Source of the DNA: Symsagittifera roscoffensis | Lineage: Eukaryota; Xenacoelomorpha; Acoela; Convolutidae | Direction: 5' to 3' | Length of the DNA: 60,000 nt | Assembly: GCF_963678635.1 (NCBI RefSeq) | Contig: NC_087066.1 | Location: 23,925,609 to 23,985,608, forward strand | Part shown: positions 51,401 to 60,000 of the stretch, one piece after another | How positions within the stretch are numbered: position 1 is the first letter of the stretch | Layout of the letters: each line of letters opens with the position of its first letter | Position numbers and translations under genes: made by a program | Notes under the pieces: generated by a model | Seen by the model: only the letters and a program-made list of their open reading frames with translations | The model's database searches: none | What the model was told of the DNA's origin: nothing

Positions 51401-52170
51401 CTTTTCTTCCGATGCTACCTTCAGTTCCAATTGTCTTGTTTTTTTTCAAAATGAATTTTGTTCAATACAAATCGAGACATTACAAAAGTTTTGATAGTTA
51501 TAATCGATTGGCCATTTTTCCATTTAACGGCTTTCGTCTTATTTTTCGTCGGCTAGTTTGCCTTGTCACATTTGTGTTTCATCGCAAGTGGCGCGAAGCT
51601 CGCTTTGCTGCTGTGTAGAGTGTTCTGTAGTGGTGCCGTACGGCAATCCTTTTATCAGGAATTTGAAATTTTTGCCACCTTAAGTTAATTTATCATATGT
51701 TTGGTACTATTAACAGTTGATGAGCGTAGTTCAGATTCTTATATAGGTTGTGATGATTTTTTTCAGGAAAAGTCTTTAAATTTGTTCAGGCTCATAAATA
51801 CTTTTTGCGGTTTGAAGTTTGATTTTTTTTAAAGTTCAGTTGATTTCCTTTTTTAAAAGGATGGTAAAATCCACTATTAAACAGCAAAGGTGTCAAGGTC
51901 ACAGAAAACGTGATCTACTTCTAGTTTCGAAAATGGAATTTAATTATTGAATATCCCAGCTTAGTACAAATTTAACCTATTGATCCAGTTTTTTCAAACT
52001 GAGTTCATTTAATCAAAAAAGACAATCCTGAATTCTTCTAGAAACTCAAAGAGTTTCAAGGACATCTATTTTTATACTTAAAATTCGAAAATTGAGAAAT
52101 TTCAAAAATAACTCCATTTTTTTCTGTTTTCTTGCGTTCATTGACTCGGTTGCAAGTGTCTGTTAGATAT
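51350..52170 (+). repeat. Dispersed repeat copy downstream of APC2
   Basis: Contains CAACGGGC-TCTGCTCAAG (51,355), GAGCGTAGTTCAGATTCTTA (51,722), TAGTTTCGAAAATGGAATTT (51,923), ACCTATTGATCCAG (51,976) and TTGCGTTCATTGACTCGG (52,133). It joins the end of the 480-bp array, whose own units share the CAACGGGCCTC part. Confidence 0.7.
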
Positions 52171-54539
52171 GTTTTGAAGGCGTGCTTATTTGGACGAATA
52201 ATAAAAATTCCTATCTAAGAGCGCTGCCAGCGTTATCCCATTTGTTGTACTGCCGGGCACTCATGGAGCAGTTTTTGAGAAAACATTTTGTTCATCAATG
52301 TTTATCCACCACTCTGAACCATGAAAATAGTCCAAATTCAAAAAAAAATGTTTATGCTTTAATTAACCGTGGTGAGAAAATTTTGTGTTGCTTGACCAGC
52401 AACCGACTGCTCATGCATCTTTTGGAAATGTAAAAAAAGCGAGGAATCCAAAAATAACAAAAATTTTTTCCGGGAAACCATGGCAAATAAAATTAAACTG
52501 GGTTAGTTGGTCGCACCCTTTCAGCCTCTAAACAAGCTATTGTTCCTGCCCTTCAAAAGTGTTTTTATTTGTTTACATTGGATTAATTTTTATCATAAGA
52601 ACATGCGTCGCATTTAGCAAAACAACTGAATCCACTTTTTCGTTTGTGAAAAATAAACCTTTTTTTTTGTAATTTGGCCTGTAAGCGCTAGAAATTCTGA
52701 TCTAATCATTTTTCTTGTGAATAGACTTAAAATATGAATACATTTTCTGGGCAAGCGAGTAGACCCAAATTGACTGCAAAAAACTCGTTGTCGTTGTTGT
52801 TGTTATTTGCCCATAGAGAGCGCTTCAAGTGTGCTAGGCCAGAGCTTCAGAAACTTATGCCGGCCAGAGCCACTGGTCTATCAGTGCATGCTCAGTCTGG
52901 TTTTTGGGGCAGTTTAAAAAAAGAAGAGTTGTGTCGAGAGCAGAACAGTGAGGACAGTTCGTGTGGACATTGAGGCCAATTTTATTGCGGTAAGTATTTG
53001 AAAACGGGATGTATTCAGATCTTAGCTGCCCTTACGTGCTGTGTAAAAAAATATCGTACCCGGAGTTGGCAAAAAAGCTGGTACAATTTTTCTTTAGTTT
53101 TCACAAATGAAAAGCAATTTAATGATCCATGTCTGTCAAAAGCGAAAATAATGAACCATGGAAAAAATGAATAGCTGCTTGCACTGTATGTTCAACATTT
53201 CTTTTGACTATCTCAATATCTTAAAATCGCCTGTGAATGCTTTGTCGTTTGCTTGCGTGGAAGTATGAAAATATGAACGGTTCATATAGCTTCATAAAAG
53301 CTATTTTCAATCCGTTGTAGCTTTTCACTGAGTTACCCTTCGTGAACCGTGTTCAACCTTAGCGCATTTAGAAACAAACCGTTTTTCCAACATATTATTC
53401 CCAGCACAGTAATCTATGCATGCAAAGTTAGTGTGGATGCCTTCAGTTTGTTATATTCCAAAATATTACTTGCAAAATATTGTTGACTTGTATTTGGTGC
53501 CACTTTTGCTGAATCGATTGGCAATTTATTAGCATGTGTTGCTGCTTTGTTCGTGACTAGTGTTTATCGGTAGTTAAGCGTGCGTGGCTGAGTTGTTATT
53601 GCGTGAGGCTCGAAATCTCCTGATTGCAATAGGTCGCAGATCTAATCCTAGACCTAGCCGAATTTTTGCTAATTCGAGGCTTATTTCTTTTGTCTTATTG
53701 CCCTTTCTAGAGCTGCTTCTTGTCGTGTTCTCGCTTATATTTGCGAAGCGAAGCTTCGCCTTTTTGATTTTTATCAGCTTAGTTCCCGCAGGCGCAGCCC
53801 TGTTTTTTTTTAAGCTATTTTAGGCTATTTTAGCTTTTAGTCGGCGTAGTTTTTCGGATTTTGGATTTTTCTTTTCATTTGATTTTAATCATATTCAATC
53901 ACTTTTGTGTCGCAGGTTTTTAAAATTCTATTTGTTTTAAGTCGTTTAGATTGAACAATTTTGCTCAGATTCCTTTGAAGTGAAGTTGCGAAATTTTTTT
54001 TCTTCAAATTTCAGAAAAACGTTTTTTTTTAGAAAAGTTTCTTTTTGTAATTTCAGCTACAACGGAAAGGGCTAGACTATCTTTTGCCGATGAAACCCAA
54101 CGTATATATATTACGTACGGCGGTAGGTTTTTTACAGCAATTAATCATCCACTACTAATTAATTACTTAATATATTTAATGAGCGTTTTTTGTGTACAAT
54201 TGTTGTCAAAAAATTTATCTGACTATGATGTATTCCTTGCACAGCCATCGGCTGTGACTGTTTGATATAATCGGTTCTATCGCAGTCTCTTTAGCTATTT
54301 TTCTTCAATTTCTGAACTCTAAAGCGGCAAGTTATGCTTTCTGATAGCAAGCCCAAAAATTGATTAAAAATGGAACATGACGTTGAATTTCAAAATGTGA
54401 AAGAATCGGTTTCCTCCAATTCCGTCGGTTTAATCAAAACAATTGGTTTTTAACTGTAAAAGAACTAAGTAATTTTCACTTCTACAGAGCTGATTTAAGT
54501 TATCTGGACAAAGCGAATAAAACTTGAAACTTAAAACGC
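52171..54539. other. AT-rich stretch, no gene seen
   Basis: Two ORFs of about 80 codons (52,182 and 52,734) were examined and have no recognised motif. A tRNA-like stretch occurs at 53,583-53,660 (A-box-like GTGGCTGAGTTGTTA and B-box-like GGTCGCAGATCTAATCC), which resembles a SINE head. A small inverted motif GCGAAGCGAAGCTTCGC lies at 53,744-53,760. Confidence 0.4.
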
Positions 54540-54990
54540 GTTTTTTTTTCAGATTTTTTACTGCTTGACTTCTGTTTTTTTCTTCAAGTTCATTTCATTT
54601 GTTATGGTTAAAAGGAGAGCAAACTCTGCTATCGAACAGCAAAAATTTAAAGGCCACGAAAATGCAAAAATTTAAAAGTCACAGCAAAAATTAAAAGGTC
54701 AAAAAATTTTAAAGGCTACGACGACTTCTAAGTTAGAAATTGGATTTTAACTTTCAGGTTTGGCAGCGGAATTAAAAAAAGCCATTGATGCAGTTTTTTT
54801 AAATGGGAAAACTAAAAAAAAATTGCCAATCATAAACAGTATTTTTTTGTTCAAAGAGCTTCAACGTAGTACATATATTTTTTCGAATATATAAGTTGTT
54901 CAAAAATTTCCCATTTCATTTTTTGGTTTGCTTGTTCTTTTACACTATTCCAATTGTCTGTTGATTTTGTTTTTGCTAGCCATATCTAGT
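54540..54990 (+). repeat. Dispersed repeat copy, diverged
   Basis: Same order of landmarks as at 51,835-52,150 but more diverged: GTTCATTTCATTTGTTATGG, a GCAAACTCTGCTATCGAACA stretch, GACTTCTAAGTTAGAAATTGG and CCATTGATGCAG, then ATTCCAATTGTCTGTTGA. The GAACGTAG core is not recognisable. Confidence 0.55.
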
Positions 54991-55169
54991 TTTTGGGCTG
55001 GACACGAGTACGAAAATCACTTTACTACGTTACTACGGTAGAAACACAATATTCAGAACAGATTTCTTGAAGCATAATTATGTTGGCTTGGTCCAAAAAT
55101 TCAATCACATCCAAAGTTTTGCTGAAATAATGCAACTAGGTTGATTCTAAGCTTGAGTTTGATTTTTTT

Positions 55170-56010
55170 TATATTCGATCCTACTCGACCTTTTTGTTCC
55201 TAAAATTGCCAATTTGGACAATACGGGATAATTTACGCTCGATATTTTTCGTCCTATTAAAGCCTGAACGGCGAAAAAAGTCATTCGATTTTGATTTGAA
55301 GCAAGCCGCCATTTGTTGGTCTTATTGATACTTCACTGAACGCAACTTTGTCACTTTGTATTCAAAATAGGGACCGGAAGGACAATTTAAAAACAACGTT
55401 TTCTCATTTTTTCCCGAACATTTTGATGTATTTTCTTTAATCAAAAACTTTTTCATCGGGGGATTAAAAGGCAGTCTGAATATTAAAGGCTCGGCCCTGC
55501 TAGGAGCACTCTTGTTGTTCCGACTTTTGAAAATGGGGAGGAATTTTGTAGGCTGTTGTGTTTTTGTTTTCCACGCGAAATCAGGTACCACAAATAATCA
55601 TCGGACTGGTTATTATTGGTTAAGCTCTTGAAAACGTAATTCGAATCACATTAAAAAATTTCAAATAATGTTTCCCGTGTCGAGAAAAACCCGTTTGGAC
55701 TTTTTTATTTTTCTTCTTATTTTGAGCGAATAAAACGAGCGAGCAGTCTTCTTTTAACTGCTTAAAAGCTTACAATAGCTGAATTTAAAACGTAAAAACT
55801 TGAAAAAAAATTTTTTGCTTATTTTACTGTGACTGGAGAATATACTTAGTCTCCAGTTTTTTGTTCCGCTCGTTTAATCACACCACGCCGAAAAAAACGG
55901 CAATAATTTGAAAAAGCGTATTTTTATAAGACTATGGTCGAAAAGTTCTGTGCCATTTGCACAGTAACCGGCTATCTTTGTTTGGATTTGCACACACTGG
56001 TTCTCTGTTC
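55170..56010 (-). repeat. Inverted copy of the dispersed repeat 5' part
   Basis: Reverse complement carries GGTTTTTCTCGACACGGG (about 55,690), TTTGTGGTACCTGATTTCGC (55,600), CATTTTCAAAAGTCGGAACA (55,535) and AGATAGCCGGTTACTGTGCA (55,978). The order relative to the copy at 27,790-28,500 is partly rearranged. The 89-codon minus-strand ORF here is an artefact of the repeat. Confidence 0.6.
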
Positions 56011-56829
56011 ACACGGAATTTAAAGTCGGACAACTTTGAACATTTTGCTATATTTGGAATGTGGATTAAAAAAAACAACTTTAGATTGATTAAGACCAGG
56101 ATGTAGCTTTCTTGTCGTTTAACAGATCCGAAAGCCCCACAAAAACTAGCTTGATAGCCTTTGATACGTTTCAGTCATTTGTTATTGGATTTCGCATGCA
56201 AAGGTTGAAGCGGATTCCACTCAAGAAGTAATGTAATTCTATTAAGCATGATTTAAGTCTTCTATTCTAAAGCATTTTCAATTACACAATTGTTACGCAT
56301 AATTTTTGAATTATTCAATGTTTATAAGTGAAAGATTGATCTGTCGGTTTTAATATGCTTTTAAAAAATTGTTTTTGATGAATTGTTTCGTAAGTATCAA
56401 ATGAAAAAAAAAACGATTTTTGTCAAAATGACTTCCGCTCTTTTAATTTTTTTCCGTTGAAGTCAAAAATGAAGACCAGTTTCTCTCTACTCTGGTGTCG
56501 ATTTTTTTGGTGAGCAGAATCGCGACTAATTGAAATTTAATATGATAATCATTAACCATTTGGCTCCAACGAAATTTTTATGAGTTGCTTATAAAATCGG
56601 GTGGAAACAAAAACACCCTGCGTCATAGCTTCTTCCAGTCATGACGCAATTGGAACAACGACAAAACATGGTCAACAGACAGTTGGAAAAGAGTCAATTA
56701 TTACACCGAAGACTTTAGTCAAGGTGTTATGGTATCGTGTAATTTAATGTTGTCTGTTGTCAAGTGTCGACAAATAACGTCCACAGTTATCAATTATCAT
56801 GTGGGCTGGACTATATCGCGCTATGTCAC

Positions 56830-57655
56830 GTGATTGCGTATGTTTGTTTCTTTATTTGTTCATCTTTATTTATTTAATTATCTGTTCTTCTATTTATTTA
56901 ATTATGTTTAGTTTGCTTATATTTATTTATAATTTATGTATGTACATATTTATTTTTGTTTATTTTTATCACGTGTTTTGTTTATTTATTTAATTATTCT
57001 TTCTTTCATTTAGTTTTGCTTTTATTATTTCTGCGTGTGTATTTATTTAATTTATTTATTTTCATTTATTTATATTATGGGTCTGTTTGTTTGGTTATTT
57101 GTTCATATATATTTTTTCATGTCTATTTAATTATTTGTACATTTCACTTTTGCTTTTATTTATTTATTTATTTATTTATTTATGTATTTATTTATGTATT
57201 TATTTATTTATTTATGTATTGATTTATTTTTTTATTGCTTATTTATTTATCAGGTGTGTTTTGTTTATTTGTTGATATTTATTTCTATATTTGTTTAATT
57301 ATTCTTTCTTTCATTTAGTTTTGCTTTTATTATTTATGTATGTGTATTTATTTCATTTATTTATTTTCATTTATTCATATAATGGGTCTGTTTGTTTGGT
57401 TATTTGTTCATATATATTTTTTCATGTCTATTTAATTATTTGTACATTTCACTTTTGCTTTTATTTATTTATATATTTATTTATTTATGTATTCATTTAT
57501 GTATTTATTTATTTATTTATGTATTGATTTATTTTTTTATTGCTTATTTATTTATCAGGTGTGTTTTGTTTATTTGTTGATATTTATTTCTATATTTATT
57601 TAATTATTCTTTCTTTCATTTAGTTTTGCTTTTATTATTTATGTATGTGTATTCA
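56830..57655 (+). repeat. TTTA-rich array with ~305-bp repeat
   Basis: The stretch is nearly all T and A with repeated TTTATTTA. Within it a longer unit recurs: ATTATTCTTTCTTTCATTTA at about 56,994, 57,299 and 57,604, and ATGGGTCTGTTTGTTTGGTT at 57,077 and 57,382. All ORFs here (poly-Phe/Leu/Ile/Tyr) are artefacts of composition. Confidence 0.9.
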
Positions 57656-57960
57656 TGATCTTTGCCAATATAGCAAAATTTTGGTGTATACATGTGTTCG
57701 TACGATTTTTAGCTCACGAACTGTTATTTCAGGCTCTTTGTCAATATAGTAAAATTTTGGTGTATACATGTGTTAGTACGATTTTTAGTTCTAGAAGTGT
57801 TATTTTATGATCTTCGTTGATATATCAAAAATTTAACCTATACATGTGTTAGTACGATTTTTAGTTCTAGAACTGTTATTTCAGGCTCTTTCTCGATATA
57901 GCAAAATTTTGGTGTATACATGTATTAGTACGATTTTTTGTTCTAGAACTGTTATTCTTC
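57655..57960 (+). repeat. 76-bp tandem repeat, 4 units
   Basis: Units share CAATATAGCAAAATTTTGGT, GTATACATGTGTTAGTACGA and TTTTTAGTTCTAGAACTGTT, at about 57,666, 57,742, 57,817 and 57,892. The third is the most diverged. GTATACATG-TACGA and TTCTAGAA contain short palindromes. Confidence 0.85.
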
Positions 57961-58019
57961 AATTATTAGTTGTTCAAGTTGTTTGGTTTTTGCTTCAGTT
58001 TCTATGCCTTCGGTGTATT

Positions 58020-58290
58020 GCGCGTAGCGCCTATGTTCGCAAATTGGAAAAGAGTCAATGAACGCAAGAATCTACTCGAAACTAGAAGTCAATGACGTTT
58101 ATTGCGATCACGTTTATTGAATCCTAATAGTGATGTTTGCTTTTCTTTCAACAAAGGAAATGAAGTGAAGTTAACTAGAAATCAGAAGTCAAACCGCGAA
58201 AAAATAAATTTGAGCCTGTAAAAATGAAAAAAAAAATGACCACCTATATAAGAGTCTGAACTACGTTCATCGACTTTTAAACACTATAAC
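58020..58290 (-). repeat. Dispersed repeat copy, inverted
   Basis: The reverse complement has TTCATCGTAG-like core TGAACGTAGTTCAGACTCTT (58,252-58,271), CTTCTAGTTTCGAGTAGATT (58,070-58,090) and CTTGCGTTCATTGACTC. It is the minus-strand counterpart of 51,720-52,150 with internal rearrangement. Confidence 0.65.
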
Positions 58291-58419
58291 GGAACAACAA
58301 AAATGAAATAGATTGTGGTCGGAACAACGAAAATCCGACTTCAAGTCATGATCGGAACAACAGCAATAGAAATTAGGAAAATGATTTTTCCTGATACTAC
58401 TGAAAATATGGAAGAAAAA

Positions 58420-58830
58420 TGGGATCTTGTTAACTATCCCCCCCCCCCCCCATTTCGATTTTCAGAAATTCAATTTTGGCGGCCACGTTTTCAATAGCTT
58501 AAAACAATTTTCAGAAAATATATTTATATTCAAAAGTTTTTAAGTGGGTATTATATAAATAGTGTATAATACCGTGTCTGTACAAAACAGTCCCATACAA
58601 AACAATCCAATGCAAAACAGTCCGGAAAAGTATGAAAATGAACGAAAAAACAGTCCGATACAAAACAATCCGAAAACACGAACGCGCGAAAACGAAAACC
58701 CACTTAATTGTTGACATTTTTGAAATGCATATTTTATACAGAAATGGTTGTCAAAAATAATACATGCATAGGGGGGGGGGATAGTTAACAAGGTCCAAAG
58801 GGGGGGGGAATGGTTAACAAGATCCGAAAA
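58420..58830. repeat. C/G-run inverted repeats and an 18-bp repeat cluster
   Basis: GATCTTGTTAACTATC plus a run of about twelve C (58,421-58,451) is mirrored by two G-run copies, GGGGATAGTTAACAAGGTC (58,768-58,795) and GGGGAATGGTTAACAAGATC (58,801-58,825). Between them, 58,582-58,680, short units ACAAAACAGTCC and ACAAAACAATCC alternate about six times. Confidence 0.75.
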
Positions 58831-59463
58831 ATGACTTGCTCGAATAAATAGTAGACAGGGAAAGGCTAAAAAGAATGTGAGTTCATTGTAGTTGAGCATG
58901 AAAAACTTTTAGACTTTCGTCCAAAAGTAACTCTAACAACGTGGATAAAAATTAATCCAAAACTAGGCTGTTGAAAACTATGATGCATAGCTATTTCTTT
59001 TAAAATAATGAATGGGTTTAATTTGCTATTTGGGATCAGCCTTGACCTCTCTTCTGTCCATTAAAACCTACCAGCCAAACTTCCTAATTAATTTTTGGAT
59101 CAACTCTTCATTGAGAGCCGTTTTCTTAATCGAATATGACCATCTGCTGCGGATAAATCAATTATTTTCCAATAACTAAATTTTTCTCAATTTGTAGCCT
59201 GAGCTCATGAAACTCTCAAGTGCGAAACTAAATTTATACCAGAGAGTCGTTAGATAGTTTTGTAATTTACATATATTACATTTGATATGGTACCTTACAT
59301 ACAATTTACAATTTGGATTATTTGAATTACACAAGATTAAACTCGACTTGAAATATAAATAGGAAACAATCAAAAATATTTTTCTCATGGACAACATCAG
59401 TTTATGAACGTGTTTGGGGCGAAACTTGAGCATTTCCGAGCTGAGTTCGAAGACTTTTCTATT
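58831..59463. other. AT-rich stretch, no gene seen
   Basis: Stops in all frames; probably 3'UTR and 3' flank of the gene that runs in from the right. AATTTACAA-rich sequence near 59,260-59,320 carries nothing recognised. Confidence 0.4.
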
Positions 59464-60000
59464 TTACAACGCTTGCCATTTGCCCTTTAGTTTCCCAGCA
59501 GAAAGAGGAGTGATTGATTCTGATGTCTGATTAGGCTGCTGATTGATACCATTTGATACTGGAAGTGGAACCGGGGACTTTGCGATTCGAGGTGAAATCA
59601 GTTTCGGCCTCTGATTCATTTTTGACGCCGTTGTCATCTGTGAAATATTATGTGACTGATTTTGGCCATTCGAAGTTGTTCCGGCGCCACTTGAAGTCGT
59701 TACGTTGCCACTGCTGTTTAGACTTGTTCGCTCTGAGTCGAAACCTCCGCTAGCTGATGACACATACGCCGGGTTGCTTAGAGGTCTCGCCTGAACGACA
59801 GCTCTGGGAGCCGATGTTGTGGGAATATTCTGAGTCGAGTTACTTTTACCTTTATTCAGAAATCTTTTCTCGAGTAAATTCAGTGCTGAAGTCCTTTTCG
59901 GTGCAACTTTTTCCCCGCTTGAGTTGACCGCAGACTCGGCTGCTTTCATAGCTTTTTTCTCGGCTTTTGAAAATTGCTTCGGTTTTTCATCTTGCGCGCG
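59464..60000 (-). CDS. C-terminal exon of an unidentified protein, runs past the window
   Basis: The minus-strand frame is open from the window edge to a stop at 59,464. It begins in frame with DEKPKQFSKAEKKAMKAAES, then RTSALNLLEKRFLNKGKSN, then about 110 residues of Ser/Thr/Asn/Gln/Pro-rich, probably disordered sequence, ending GKLKGKWQAL. The composition is unlike the repeats and the first 50 residues are charged helices, which supports a real coding exon. I do not recognise the family. The true start lies outside the window, and the Met at 59,949 is internal. Confidence 0.6.
   Translation of the reverse strand, partial: RAQDEKPKQFSKAEKKAMKAAESAVNSSGEKVAPKRTSALNLLEKRFLNKGKSNSTQNIPTTSAPRAVVQARPLSNPAYVSSASGGFDSERTSLNSSGNVTTSSGAGTTSNGQNQSHNISQMTTASKMNQRPKLISPRIAKSPVPLPVSNGINQQPNQTSESITPLSAGKLKGKWQAL

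Noticed and set aside
52734-52973. 79-codon plus-strand ORF with ATG
   Set aside because: Mixed composition but no motif, no splice partner found and no neighbouring exon; not enough to call a gene.
56799-57580. Hydrophobic ORFs that look like membrane proteins
   Set aside because: They are read from a TTTA-rich array and repeat with it; Phe/Leu/Ile/Tyr content follows from base composition.

Overview
The window is animal nuclear DNA. Four interrupted genes have GT-AG (once GC-AG) introns and recognisably metazoan products: MAD2 (spindle checkpoint), APC2 (the cullin subunit of the anaphase-promoting complex), an SLC38/SNAT7-like amino-acid transporter and a DUF4419 protein. A fifth gene runs off the right end. 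Three of the four start codons lie 2-5 nt after a splice-acceptor-like AG, so 5'UTR introns or spliced-leader trans-splicing are likely. The phylum cannot be named from this sequence alone.

Bases 1-16,400 are all mobile-element DNA, visibly richer in GC than the rest. A broken Ty3/Gypsy retrotransposon lies on the minus strand at 1-7,821 (gag, protease, RT, RNase H, a long linker, integrase). Its integrase is split by a copied piece of its own RNase H region. Head to head with it, on the plus strand at 7,823-16,217, is a decayed coding block of about 2,800 codons with a coiled coil and two SGNH-hydrolase-like domains but no visible polymerase. No LTR is visible between the two.

Bases 17,990-26,208 hold three Penelope-like elements (PLEs): a 3' fragment (plus), a 3.1-kb copy (minus) nested in an older dispersed repeat, and a 3.6-kb copy (minus) bounded by an 11-bp target-site duplication and ending 127 bp before the MAD2 start codon. 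Both larger copies carry a PHD-type C4HC3 zinc finger between RT motifs B and C, an upstream basic ORF, and the same frame change at a T-run. Two of the PLEs carry hammerhead-ribozyme-like cores.

Bases 26,336-39,631 are MAD2, three coding exons with a 12.6-kb second intron. The SLC38 gene lies wholly inside that intron on the opposite strand, and its own 5-kb intron holds a 1.54-kb tandem duplication. DUF4419 (minus, 40,151-41,689) converges on MAD2. APC2 (plus, 47,246-50,014) is divergent from DUF4419.

The rest is AT-rich and repeat-rich: a 56-bp palindrome-bearing minisatellite, a 166-bp array, a fold-back element, exact 480-bp tandem copies after APC2, a TTTA-rich array, and a dispersed repeat family with at least six copies. 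MAD2 inhibits the complex that APC2 helps build, so two functionally linked cell-cycle genes lie 7.6 kb apart. The sequence does not show whether that is more than chance.
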